Both the position numbers and the translations under genes were made by a program. Under the pieces are notes generated by a model. That model worked only from the letters and a program-made list of their open reading frames with translations, made no database searches and was not told where the DNA came from. Shown piece by piece: positions 37,840-50,438 of a stretch of DNA of 64,000 nucleotides. The stretch's first letter is position 1. The number at the start of each line of letters is the position of its first letter. This DNA is from Henckelia pumila (taxonomy: Eukaryota > Streptophyta > Magnoliopsida > Lamiales > Gesneriaceae), in the NCBI RefSeq assembly GCF_033568475.1, contig NW_027331831.1, positions 6,882,001 through 6,946,000 on the forward strand, read 5' to 3'.

Positions 37840-40800
37840 TCACCATCTTCTTTTCCGCCTTTCAGCGGCCTTCTCCTGGAGACTTTTGTAGTAATTGGTA
37901 AAAGAATTGTTGAGGCTGGACTTTTCAAGCTGCACATTTCTAACAAGATGTTAGTTCCAATCACGCCCATCCACTCGAAGTGGTATTGATAGCCGAATTC
38001 ATAACGCACAAACCTGAAGGAAAGAGTCTGCTGATTGGTGATCGTGCGGAGAGAAAGGCACCTCATCTCTTTTTTGTTGCACAAAGTTCACATTCTGCTC
38101 CACCTACAGATCCAAAACAAGCATTCATACTTATGAGCATTCTTTTACACAGTTTCTTTGGTAGGTTATATGGGACATACATACTTTTTCTGAGAAGTAA
38201 TTACTAAATGGTACATGCGTATAACCTGATGATATAGGTGGCACAACCCAGAATAAGTACCTGATCAATCAACTGCTTCACCAAACGACGCAAACTCTCA
38301 GAAGTCATGGTCTCGATAAACTTACGCATACAGATCAGGGGAATACAAGCTAGGTCAGGGAAGGAAATATGCAAACTCCATTGAGCAAAATGAAGTGAGA
38401 ACTGTTCAATGGCTGAGCGTATACATTCCTCTTGGAAATGTTTTGATTTCAGGTAGTGCTTGGGTAACTGTAGAGGGTTAATTCGTAATTAATGTCAAGA
38501 AGGTTCTGAAGTGCATTCTACTTTAAATATTTAGAAAAGGAATCAGTAAAGCCTTTTGATGCGATGGAGTAGGTAGAACCCCTCACCTTCAGGACCGATG
38601 CAATATTGAAGTTATTTTGAGCTTTTCTATTTTCCTTGACAACAACCTTGTATTCCAAAATATCCAACACCAATGAAGTAAGTGGAATAAAATTACCACT
38701 GGAACTGGAGAGACAATTAAGCCACTCAATGCACTTAAGTCTCAAAGGGAAATATCTCGGACCAGGAAACATGAGAGCCAGGGCATATATAAGTTGAACA
38801 GTCATAAAGAATGAAGATTGGAGATCATAGTCACGTAAGTTGGTTGATATGAACCTAACCCACAGATCTATGCAATTAACATAGTCCCAACTGCAAATCC
38901 TTTTCAGAGCTTCCTGTCTTGCAAGAAAATGAACACAAAATTACAAATATGCAACAGAATTTAATTAAAAAACAAATAAATAGCAAAAAGGAACAAGAGT
39001 GGTAACTGCATCATCAAGTGTAAGTCGAATTTTTGCAGAACAAGGAAGAACATCCATAATCCTTATACTAAACGGAGAGTTAATATCAGACTACCTTCGT
39101 CTTGGTTTGCAACCCGTATTGCATCAGTTTTGCAAGTTGACTAATAGAAGCAGCAACGCTAACAGATGATTTGTGCACATCCAGGGAGCACAAATCAACT
39201 ATGGAATCTCTTAAAAACTGCATATGTTTGATATCGGCAATTTCTGTAACTCTAGACCGCGAAATAAAAGCTACCATAGTTTTTGACAAGCAGGTAGTAA
39301 AATAAATGGGATTAAACATGGCAGCAGCATCTCGTATGATAAGAAAGGAAGCTGTTGATAGAAATCCTCCACTTGTTGCCCACAATTGCACAATCACCTG
39401 TTTTAAAAGAATTAGAATTGCTAGAATCAGATGACTAACAATTAAGAAACTGCGAATATCTATACAAAAGTATTATTTAAAAAATTTCCAGACCCATTTA
39501 AGTTCATGCTGTCTAACTACATATCCAGGTAAAATCCATCCATGTTCAGCCATAAGCACATTAACATCCATAACTAGAATGTGCCCTGGGACTCGGGAAC
39601 TTATAACAATCTCCACCAAAAAAATTATAGTTCAACACTCACATTTAGGCTGAGCCCATTAACTTATGGCGAATCTGCGCCTTCATTAAGCAGGATTGAA
39701 TTTTACAATAGAATCACAACCAAATCCTATCTGCCAGATACATTGATTACATCACCAAATTAACTTGCACCTTTTCCTAAAAAAAAGCTAACAGATGGCA
39801 TCTATACCAAGTGGGATTCTCCTTGAACAATAAAAACCCCAATACCTGCACGTCTATGGCCCATCCAAAAAGGGAAATTACAAAAGCACAACGATCATAT
39901 AAATTCATAAGCATGCAAAAAGTAATCAAGCATGACAAATAATTATTAAACAAAATCACATTCGTAGGTGTTTCAAATAAAAATACCTTCACGAGCCTTT
40001 GTACAAGTGATGGGAAAGCAACAAAATATATTAGAGAAGCTCTGAGCCTTGTCAGAGCAAAAGCCAAAATATCTCTGTCAGTGACCTGATCCAACAGAAA
40101 CAACGTACTTCTCAAATATGACTTGATAAGTGGTTTCAAGCTTTCCCATTTCGAAGCTTTTTTCAGTTCCAATATTGTCTCTTTCATGCAATTTGACGAT
40201 GATAACTGCAACAGCCCTCGGAATATGTCATCTGCATTAGAAATTGTGAGAACCAGAATGTTGCAGAAGGTTTCACTGTTGTCAATCCTATGGCCAATTG
40301 ATCCAGCTCCATAGTGGCACGCTGTGCGATAAGCATTCAGCAGACTGGTGAATGCAGATTGGCTACGGCCTTCTCTAGACATTTGAAACCATGTATTGAC
40401 AATACTATTTGTCAAGAGTTTCCCCTTCTCTGTGGCCAGTCCACCTTCACCCAATTCCCCTTGATCGCTTCCATCTTCATCTGAGTACTATAGAAAAGAA
40501 CAGAAAGATTAGTACAAAGTATAAAAATTGTCAATAGGAGGTAAGGAAGAAAACTTATATATTGCCTGGTTGGCTAGTTGAGTACAAGTTCGAAACTAGT
40601 CATCATCAAGCAACTTAAAAAACAATTTCTCGTGCATATCCAGGCAATTATCTAATAATCTAACTAATAATGTGAATCTACATTTTGCAGTCTGGATATT
40701 GGCAAGAACGAATATGCAAAGAACATGTCTGATTTAAGAAGGCATTTGCATCATTGTAAAAAAACACAAATTAAACAGCACACGAACATTTAAATAAATC

Positions 40801-43796
40801 ATCCAACAGAAAAAAAAAAAAAAAAGAGGGGAGAATTAAATATAAATAATTATAAAAGACAGTTAAACATCTCACCAGATCTCCATCTGGAAATGCTTCA
40901 TTGCTGGTGGTGTTGTTTTTTAAGAACTTACTGAATTCAGGATCCTGAAATGCTCAAATAAAGGTGCTTCAACAAATTAAATACCACATATAGTTTATAA
41001 ATTTTTGAAAGATCGAGAATTTGAGTAACAAAACAGAAGAAATGAGTGGGCATCCAAAAGAAATAGGAGAAAAATAAAAAAGAATGGGATACGCAGTCTT
41101 AACAAGACATAAAAGTTTAAATAGAGTGAAGTAATATTGAAATGCACATAAGAAGCATACAGAAAGTGTGTGCATGTCTGTAGATGGTCAGTTTAGAACC
41201 AAGGAAAAATTTTCGCACACAGATTGGCAATGGAAAATCTTCGACAAAAATAGTAAAGTCAAATGATGCTATGCTGCATGAATAAATCAAAGGAAAAGCA
41301 ACAATGAATGATTGTAATGAACAGTGCATAGAAATAGTAAAAGCAAAAAAAGTAATACACATCATCAGAATGTGCACAGTGCCGACCTTCCCATATTAAT
41401 GGTACAAAACAAATATATATTAAACAAAAATACCTTCCAAACCACAAATATGAATCTATTTTAGGCGTGCCGTGACTCTCTTTTGATAAGAAACCAAAAT
41501 CTATTGATGCCAATAAAAATGTATGGATTGATTCTGTCAAAGATATATCTCCTAAACTAGCTGGTATATCCCTTCAATCATGGAGGAAATCATGAAAGGA
41601 TTTCAAAACTACCCCCAAAACTCGAGCAATGTAATTTATCAACCCCAACTCTCCTGTTAATTTATTGAAGGTCTGTTTGGATACACTCTTGGTCAGGGTG
41701 GCTAGCACATGTTGCTTGGTTGAAACATGAGTCAAGCACAACTCACCACTCCTGATTTATTCTTAGATGAATGGCTTATCGATCTCCGAATACTTGGTTG
41801 TCATAATGTCATTATGGCAGTTTTGAGAGTAAGAATAGGGTTCAGACATCAACAGGGGGATTTAAACCAATCCACAGTTCAAAGGTATTTCTCACGAGAG
41901 AAGGGAGTTAGAACCTCCCTTTCAAGAAAAGAGAGTTAAAATCTCCCTTCGGTAGTAGTTTAGTCTTCCCCAATTCCCATGCGCTGAGTAATCATCTCGT
42001 AGCTTCGCTAGGTTGTCAAAAACCAATAGAGAGCAAACATAGATGCTTGTATCATTAAGTTTGAATAAATTATCGAACTTCGTCTAAAACTTCATATATC
42101 TTAGCATGCCAGCATGGACATGATAATACCAGCAATTAACATCAACCATCAAGTTTCACCATATGAAAGACTTGTAATTGCTAATGTAATTTTGGATCAA
42201 CAAATCATAAAGAGAAAATCACCTTCCTTTTCAATCTATCCAGCTTCTTCTTCAAAATGGTCAAATCGGCAAACAAATTTTGGTTCCGAGCCGAATAGGT
42301 ACTAGTAGCTGTCTCCTCTGCACACAAGACTACATGGTAAACAAGCAGATATTTTGATTTGGGAAGTAGAAAGTCTTGAGTTAGAAAAAAAAAATTAAAA
42401 TCTATGGGAAGAGTCACCAAGGATTTTCTCTGTTCCATTTTCTTCAACATGCGAACAGCTCGAGTCCTGAATACAAGAGTACAAAATCAATGGTAGGCAA
42501 GTAGATCATAGTCATGTAATTCAAAATGAAGTGTAGTACGCCTGAAACCTCGAAAAGATAACCATCACTGTCTGATTCATTCGCGATGTCATTATTGTCA
42601 TTTTCAGCGAACATTGCATCAAGATAAATATGTTCAGTAACTCTTGATTCAGTGGCCCTGAACACAAATGTAGATATGTTTAGTAGAAAATCATGGTGGC
42701 ATGATTCTCTAAAGGATCATACGGCATTTCCAAGAGCATATGGAAGACCATATAGACATTGAACAAATATTATTGTTGATGGTGGGTCAAGCAGAGGAAG
42801 GTAGGACATAAGTATTGGCAGGATCCACGGCCTACCATTCACTACACCCACTGGGTCTGGTCCAAATAAAAAAAATTTGTGCACCAGGAAAAAGTATTGT
42901 GATAGAGCATTGATTGTGAAGTCGATAATGCATGAACTATCTCACTCTGAGTGTTATTCAATGCTAAAAATTTGAAGACCGGTAATTCTGAAACTCTAAA
43001 CTTAAAGTATTCCTTAATTTCAAAATCATCTGATTGAAGTCTCTCATTTGCACTATAGCCTTAGATTATTCTATGAATACTTTGTTAACAGAACAGAACA
43101 TCAAAAGCTACAACATGAGACAATAACATCCAACTCGTCTTTATTACCTTTCATTTGAAGGCTCCGTCGGACTAACCAATTTTTCCTTGTCATTCGGAGC
43201 ACCTTCTGCAGAACAAGTAACACACATATGAAGACTGAACAATTAATTGTCTTTTCTTGGTCAATTTCAAAGCATCCTATCAATAACACACAAAAAGACT
43301 TTGCAAATCCCAGAATTTCATGGTTTCCTATAATCTCTCTTTCATGAATTCAGAAGTCTCAGCACATTTCGCAGAAGTTTCCACCACCACCCTTGTTTTT
43401 AAATTTAAAACGAAAAAAAAAACAGAGTGAACAAAAGAAAGAAAGGCAGGAAACAAAAAACCAACATAAACTTTTGCTAAAAACACGCAAAGAATAAAAA
43501 CTAAATACCATTTTCAAACTTCATAGAGGAGTAGGAACCAAATAATGTTAACAATAGAAACTGGATGGAATAATACACACATGACAGTAAAAAGCTAAAG
43601 CCCAACAAGCATAAGGGTCCATTTATGCTGCATAAAACACATAAATACATATACAGATAATACAAAGACAGGGACACATTGATTGAGTACTGGATGATTT
43701 CTTCTTGAATATAGCCTTGTTTTTTCGCCTCTGTTTCAGCACGGACTGAAGATTCTTTTTCGCAAATTTCCTAGCTTTTTTCCCAAGCTTCCCCAT
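37840..43796 (-). CDS. Nucleolar complex protein 2 homolog (NOC2/REBELOTE-like)
   Basis: NOC2-family protein that acts in the nucleolus and nucleoplasm in export and maturation of the large ribosomal subunit. Twelve exons (minus): 43691-43796, 43148-43205, 42549-42657, 42418-42466, 42223-42317, 40876-40944, 39987-40487, 39095-39397, 38587-38913, 38261-38467, 38014-38103 and 37840-37929. They total 2004 nt (667 residues) with matching phases. The basic N-terminus MGKLGKKARKFAKKNLQSVL is the family hallmark, followed by an acidic stretch. The NOC2 domain includes VIVQLWATSGGFLSTASFLI, PRYFPLRLKCIEWLNCLSSS and FSLHFAQWSLHISFPDLACI. The C-terminus is basic (AAERRKRRW). The first donor (TCCA|GTACTC) is the weakest junction. 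The Met at 43796 is preferred over 43826 because it begins the conserved MGKLGKKARKF. Upstream telo boxes fit control with other ribosome genes. Confidence 0.93.
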
Positions 43797-44022
43797 TTTC
43801 CTTATCCTTCGAATCACTGACAGCAAACTCTAGTAAAATGAGATTTGGGAAGACGGGAAAACAAGTTATGCAACAGACAAGTTCAATTGAAATTATTTCC
43901 CCAAAAATAAGAAAATTTACCACCTCCGATAGATTGAATTCTGGACGCTGGATTCACTTCCAACTGAAAGCCGCGTTATTCACGAATTGTGGTTCAGGAA
44001 CTGAATCCCAGATTCCCCGTGA

Positions 44023-44043
44023 CTAGGGTTTAACTAGGGTTTT
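44023..44043 (-). promoter_or_regulatory. Double telo box upstream of NOC2-like gene
   Basis: On the minus strand two AAACCCTAG-type motifs lie 9-10 bp apart, about 230 bp upstream of the NOC2-like start codon. Telo boxes are known promoter elements of plant ribosomal-protein and translation genes. Confidence 0.6.
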
Positions 44044-44307
44044 AAATCAAAGGGGTTTCACAATTAAATAATAATAACATTTTTTTTTTCCCATTTTGTT
44101 CACTGGCTTTTGGCAATGTGCCAATGTGTTGTGAATATTATTTTTATATTTAAAATATAAAAAATAATTAATTACAATTTTAGAATAATTAATAATTTTG
44201 ATAAACATGAGATATATTTATAGTTTATTTTTCGCTTTCGCTTTTATTTTATTCAAAATAATGGGAAAAAACAAATAATAATAACTTCAACGACTAAAGA
44301 CAATCTA

Positions 44308-45008
44308 TAGGCATGCTTAACGGTCCCGGCGGTCCGGTTTCGGGCCGGTTCCGGCCCGTCCGGTCCCGAAACCGGTAGGAATCGGTCATGAACCGGTTCG
44401 GTTCCGGTTCCGGTTCCAAGCTAATTCGAACCGGAACCCATTTTTATGGGTTCCAGGCCGGTTTGTATTTTTTTAAAAAAACTATATATTTGTTTCTAAA
44501 TCGTCTCCCCCGCTTTTAGCTTTGTCTCTCTTGTTTGTGAAGATAATGTCATTAATTGTAGAGAAAGTATAATTTAAATAAATATATATTTGAGATATAA
44601 TTATAAAAAAATTATAATTTAAATAAGTATATATTTGAGTAATAATTATGGAGCAAGTAGAGTAGAGAATTGAGAGCAAATTGTTGTGTCAAAATGATAA
44701 AAACTATCCACTATTTATAGTTAATTTTAGGGTTTAAAAAAATTTTTTTTTTAATTGGCCCCTTTTTCTTTTTCTTTTTCTTTTTTTTTTTTATATTTTT
44801 GACCAGTTCCGGATCCGGTTTTATCCGGATTCGGTTCAGGAACCGGAACCGGACGAACCGGCTCATATTTATATGAACCGGTTCAATCCATTAAGTAATG
44901 GATTGGTCCCGGTTCCGGGTCCGGTTCCTACTTACCGGATCCGGTTCCGGGTTTATTGGGTCGGGTCCGGTTCGATTCCGGGCCGAACCGAACCATTAAG
45001 CATGCCTA
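44308..45008. mobile_element. Non-autonomous hAT-like element with CCGGTTCC arrays
   Basis: 701 bp bounded by near-perfect inverted termini TAGGCATGCTTAA and TTAAGCATGCCTA. Dense subterminal repeats of CCGGTTCCGG/GAACCGG type fill about 150 bp at each end, and the AT-rich core is non-coding. The arrangement fits hAT elements, in which subterminal arrays bind the transposase. No exact 8-bp duplication was found, so the flanks may have drifted or the family call may need adjusting. Confidence 0.7.
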
Positions 45009-48000
45009 CTCTATTCTAACATAAACAAATCAAACCACATAATATTCTCTTGTTGTTTTCCTCCCCTCTCCTTTTATTATTCTCTCAAGTCAAGATCGAT
45101 ATGACATAAAAATAAAATTAAATTATACGTTTATTTCATTACAATGATTAATACGAAAGATAAATGAAAATTTTATGGCAAGTGAAAATGAGTATATCAA
45201 CTTATAATAAATGTAATGATTATTTTCATAAAAATAAGCATGAGCACGTGAAATGAGACGAAATTGTTCACTTCATCACGTTATTTAACATGTCCTTAGA
45301 CTGTTAGACTTAGACATCATCGAAAGTGAACGACAAGAAAATAAAAGTATGCATGCGAGCTTAGTCCAATATTTCACTAAATGTATACAATTATAAAAAA
45401 TATGTGTCATTTTTTTTATCCATGGTTATCGATTTATTATTTAATTATCTCTATATTATAACATTTCATCATCTCATCGTATGAATAAAACGACGTCTAT
45501 GAGACATGAATAGAGAGTCGATTGATACCACATCCATTGACATCCTATATAGGTTCAGTGCATACTGCATATTCAGAAAGCTCGACCTAGTTTCAAAGGC
45601 CGTGATATTGTGCGGTAGGCAAATGGTGTGACAACCCTTTCACATGAAGGGATTGAAAATTCTTATTTGGCTTGATTCATTTTGGGATATGATTGTTTAG
45701 CTGTAATTTATAGCGTGATTATTAAAATTAATTGAATTTAATGTATAATAATTTATTTAAGTTTAACAAGTCTGTGATTAGAATTTTGATTAAATAAAAA
45801 TCACAATTTTGTTATTGTGAAGTGAACGAAAGGTATATTAGGAGTTTTTTAAAATCATTTATAGATCACGTATTATTTATCTTTATTGAAATTAATTAAA
45901 TACTAAAAATATGCTCAAATTCAATTATTAACAAATCTTTGGATTGACAAAAAAAATATATTTATACTAATGTAACAAGCACATGTGTCGCGTGTGTCAT
46001 AAAATGATCTTACTTGTATATATATTGTTTATATTTCATATATGTTATTTCGATTTAATCAAGACGTTAATAATTACAATAATTTGAATGGAATGGAATG
46101 GCATGGATAGATAGGCATATAACTTAGTAAACGATATTGGACCAAAAATGACATTATCACTTCTGCAAGTACTCCACTTGCATAAACGAATAAAAATTAT
46201 GTAAAATAGATATATCAAGAAGTACATACAATTTGATCGGTTATCTATTGGTCAACCATATTCATTGGAATAGCTAAGAAAATAACCTCGATTTTTTATT
46301 TTTTATTTTTTGTTGGAAAAATGAACCTCTCACGTACATTTAAATACACTCAAATACACTCGAGAGGTTATCATTGAAAAATGAAATTTGACCAAAATTA
46401 TTGTTTTTTTTTTTTTTTGGCTATTGTGGGTCATGTACATTTTCTCATCTACCAAACACGATGTAATTTATAACTCAAAATTACTTATCCACATAATTCA
46501 AATAATCTTAGATCCGGAGAAAGTTAGACGTTTTATTTCGATGGTGAAATTTTATTTTATTTTATTTCAAACAATCGGTCATAATTTTTTATTTTTTTTT
46601 AAATGTAGTTTTTCATTTTTCCACATTTGCTTACAAAATCGTCTCAAAATGATATGAAAAATATAAACACAGTAAAGCATTTGTCAAATCATAATTATAT
46701 CACATCACACGTAATATTATACAAGTGTACGCAAAAAAATTTGTACTGCACAGTAAACACATAAAATGGAACAAATCTATTTTTTTTTTTAAAAAAAATC
46801 AAACTCGAATGTCGGTCGAAAAAATGCTTATAAAAAAATGAGATGAAAAGAAGATACGATAGAAATACTTCGCTCGAGGATATTGTAACTTGTAAGGTAG
46901 GACCTTACATCATTACCAAATCATTATGATTCGGTAATGCTCCGAAAAACTCAGCTTTTAGGAGCGGATCAATCTTTCATTTTTACTGATAAGATCGTTG
47001 TTAGCATTATATAACATAGTGATAACAGTCTAATATATTTGAGAATAAAAAATAAAAATAAGAGTACTATATTAAATTAGATAGTAGATTACTGGAGACA
47101 AAAGTAGATATGGGACTTGAGATTATAATTTTGGATTTTTTCGATTCTAATATAGAATATGGATTTTGTGAAGATTCAAAACAAATATTTATTTTTGTTT
47201 TTGGTTTTTATTTTATTGTATTGGTATATAAAAATCCAAAATTAGAAATTTCTTTGTCCATTAGAAGGCCAGTCGACCTTCACAATAATGTGTTTTTCCA
47301 AATTTAATTGGATTTGGCCACATAGCCGACATGAGTCGATCTTTGATCTTACATAGAGATAATGCCCTCTTCGCAGGATCAAATTTCCCATTTTTTAGTG
47401 TGTTTAATTGGATTTGAACAACCACTCTTTTTTTTTTTTTTTTTTTTTAATGCTAAAACCTAAAGCAAGTCAAATACCGTGTACCTAAATGAATTACATA
47501 TATTAATATCACGAGATTTTGCTAGTATATATCACGAGAAGTCAAATACCGTGTACCTCAATGAATTACATATATTATATCACGAGATTTTGCTAGTATA
47601 TATCACAAGATTTTGTATTCAATGTTATCACAAGATTTTGATAAATGAAAATTTTTACATTGAATTGTTTGTAACGTAAGAATTGATGTACATATAGCAT
47701 CACTAGTGTTTTTATTTATTTATTTTTTAAAAATAATATATAATCTCATCCGTCACCTTATGCAGTAAAAAGTCTTGCAATGTAGACATGAGAAAAACTT
47801 GTTTTGTTTTCTGAGTTGAAATCTGAGTGGCAAGTGACGCAAAAAGTTTGACAAATGAGAAGGGTACAAACTTATTCAGTTGAGAACCCTCCAAACTATA
47901 TTTACTCTTCTCGGGAACAGGACATAAAGGCTGAGGATGCTCACATTTATTTATTTGGAATTGGAATTTAATTAAATTTATTTTCGTTTTTATACGTGTG

Positions 48001-48633
48001 CATAGAATTGCTTTCGACTTTTAATTATAAAAAAGTGTTCTGTATTCAAATCAATCTTCTTAATTTTGTTTTTTTTTCTTTTTAAAAAGAAAAAAATTGT
48101 AAGTCCATATAAAACAATTATAAAAAATTTAAGGAAAATGTTACATTAAACGAAGAATTACACGTTGGGTTACACAATATACATAAAATTACAAAATTAT
48201 CCATCCACTTTATTTGAAAAAACTCTTTCCAAAATACATTAAGGATAGTTATGTAATTTTAAGTACAATGTGTAACCTTTCGTGTACATGTATCATTACC
48301 CAAAATTTAATTCAACCGATATAGGAAATCAGATTGCTCAAGTTCATGTATACAATCGTCCATATATGCAACCTCAAAAACTTAATCTAACTGATGTAGG
48401 ACATCTAACAATAACCACGTCCCATGCAAAACCACACAATTCACTTGTTAATCAGAACTAAAATTCAACCACTATTCGTACCACCAACCTTGGACTCTAC
48501 TGCCTTTTTTCAGTTAAAAAAAAAAAAAAGGCTCGGGACACACACACACACACGCACACACACATGTGTAGGTGTGTGTTTATGTGTATATATAGATAGA
48601 TGTTACCACTCGCATATACTAATAGAAAAGAGA
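45009..48633. other. Gene-empty AT-rich region
   Basis: About 3.6 kb with no recognised gene. It contains poly-T tracts (around 46407 and 47430), a 72-bp tandem repeat (47468-47611), a CA-type microsatellite (48539-48567), and the promoter of the following KCS gene. TATATATA at about 48588 is a TATA candidate but lies very close to the start codon. Confidence 0.5.
47468..47611 (+). repeat. 72-bp tandem repeat, two copies plus partial
   Basis: Units begin AGTCAAATACCGTGTACCT at 47468 and 47540 and differ by a few bases. A shorter degenerate part (ATCACAAGATTTTG) follows. Confidence 0.8.
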
Positions 48634-50004
48634 ATGGAAGCACTGATGATAAGCTTGAGCATTTTTTCTCTTCTGGTTTTCCTTTTCATTCTGTACGAGC
48701 TTGCTGCTCAAACAAGAGATCAATGTTGCTACCTTCTGCATTTCGAGTGCCACAAACCTTCAAATGACAGAAAAATCAGCACAAAATTCTGCGGCGACAT
48801 CATTACTCGAAACAAAAAACTTGGCCTCCAAGAGCACCAGTTCCTCTTGCGTGCCATTGTGAATTCAGGGATAGGAGAAGACACTTACGGCCCAAGAAAC
48901 ATCATCGAGGGACGAGAAAATTCCCCGACTCTTCGTGATGGGATTCTTGAGATGGATGAGTTCTTCATCCAGACACTAGACCAGCTGTTTCAGAAGACGA
49001 ATGTTTCGCCACGAGAAATCGACCTACTTGTCGTGAACGTAGCTTTACTTGCTCCAATCCCTTCTCTGACATCGAGAATCATAAACCGTTATAAAATGAG
49101 GCATGATGTAAAAACTTTCAATCTCACCGGCATGGGATGCAGTGCAAGCCTCATTTCCATCAATCTTGTGGAGAACTTTTTCAAGTCAAAAAAGAATGCT
49201 TTCGCTGTTGTGGTGACTTCTGAGTCCATAGCTCCAAACTGGTATTCTGGGAAAGACAAGTCGATGATTCTCACCAACTGCTTGTTCCGCTGCGGAGGAA
49301 GCTCAATTCTCCTGACAAACAACAGAGCTTTTAAAGATCGAGCAAAAATGAGGTTGAACTGCCTGGTTCGTACTCATTTGGGAGCTAGTGATGAAGCACA
49401 CACCTGCTGCATGCAAAAGGAGGATGATCAAGGGACACTTGGATTTTTTCTTGGTAAGAACCTCCCGAAGGTTGCGGCTCGGGCTTTTACCAAGAATATA
49501 GCGGTATTAGCACCAAAAGTTATGCCATTAACAGAGCTTATCAGGTATGCAGCATTGAAATATATGAAAAGAGCAGCCGTTCTGAATCTTAAAGCCGGAA
49601 TAGATCATTTCTGTATACATCCCGGCGGGACGGCTGTGATCGAAGAAATTAGGAAGGGTTTGGGGCTAACTGATAATGATGTGGAGCCATCTAAAATGAC
49701 GCTTCATCGATTTGGAAACACGTCAGCAAGCAGCCTCTGGTATGTGTTGGGGTACATGGAGGCAAACAAGAGGTTAAGGAAAGGGGACAAAGTTTGGATG
49801 ATCAGTTTTGGTTCTGGTTTCAAGTGCAATAGTTGTGTGTGGGAAGTTGTTCAGGATTTGGCGGATGGAAATGTGTGGGAGGATACAATTGCTGGCTACC
49901 CTCTAAAGACCACAGCCAATCCTTACATGCAGCAATATGGTTGGATCTATCAAGAGAAACCTGAGTCATACAAAGGTGAAGAACCCAAGAATTGCAGTGT
50001 CTGA
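48634..50004 (+). CDS. 3-ketoacyl-CoA synthase, KCS3/KCS12-like
   Basis: FAE1-type condensing-enzyme family member, ER membrane, very-long-chain fatty acid and wax pathway. Single exon of 456 residues, slightly short of the usual 480-520. The N-terminal hydrophobic span (ISLSIFSLLVFLFILYELAA) is followed by FAE1_CUT1 and ACP_syn_III_C domains. The likely catalytic triad is Cys169 (NLTGMGCSAS), His329 (HFCIHPGG) and Asn362 (HRFGNTSASSLW). I chose the Met at 48634 because upstream in-frame codons run through a CA microsatellite and give no family match. Sequence such as LVVTSESIAPNWYSGKDKSM with NLTGMGCSAS rather than NLGGMGCSAG places it with KCS3/KCS12/KCS19. Members of this group have been reported to modulate wax synthesis by binding other KCS enzymes (from memory), so a regulatory role is possible. 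Confidence 0.93.
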   Translation: MEALMISLSIFSLLVFLFILYELAAQTRDQCCYLLHFECHKPSNDRKISTKFCGDIITRNKKLGLQEHQFLLRAIVNSGIGEDTYGPRNIIEGRENSPTLRDGILEMDEFFIQTLDQLFQKTNVSPREIDLLVVNVALLAPIPSLTSRIINRYKMRHDVKTFNLTGMGCSASLISINLVENFFKSKKNAFAVVVTSESIAPNWYSGKDKSMILTNCLFRCGGSSILLTNNRAFKDRAKMRLNCLVRTHLGASDEAHTCCMQKEDDQGTLGFFLGKNLPKVAARAFTKNIAVLAPKVMPLTELIRYAALKYMKRAAVLNLKAGIDHFCIHPGGTAVIEEIRKGLGLTDNDVEPSKMTLHRFGNTSASSLWYVLGYMEANKRLRKGDKVWMISFGSGFKCNSCVWEVVQDLADGNVWEDTIAGYPLKTTANPYMQQYGWIYQEKPESYKGEEPKNCSV

Positions 50005-50438
50005 AGACAAACATGTATTGGGGGTAAAATGGAGTGTTTTGATGTTCTGTGGGGATTAAAACTAGCAGTTACAAATAAGATATTTGCTTCCATGTCCTCA
50101 ATCAAAGGAAGGAAATGATATTAGTTGAATCCAGTATCAACATTAATATCTGCTCATGAAGACTCCTAAGTGATGGTGTTCATCCAAGTATGTCCACAAC
50201 ATATTGACAACATAATGACTCTAGAATATTCCTCCCAAATAAGAATCATTATATCTAACCATAACATGGATTATAACGCCACAAAGTAACATTGCACAAG
50301 TAAAAGTGAAAAGATACATAATCTCGGTCACATAGATCACAACCTTTCAGCAGGCTCCTCTCAAGTATCAGCAGAAAAGAAAATATATAATTTTTTAAAT
50401 CCTCCATCTAGCTTAAACTGACCAACGTAATAATATTG

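Noticed and set aside
47468-47679. Regularly repeated units that could suggest an array
   Set aside because: Adjacent tandem copies without unique spacers, in a plant nuclear region; not a CRISPR array.
48424-48633. 70-codon N-terminal extension of the KCS frame
   Set aside because: It reads through a CA microsatellite and lacks similarity to KCS; the Met at 48634 is followed directly by the expected membrane span.
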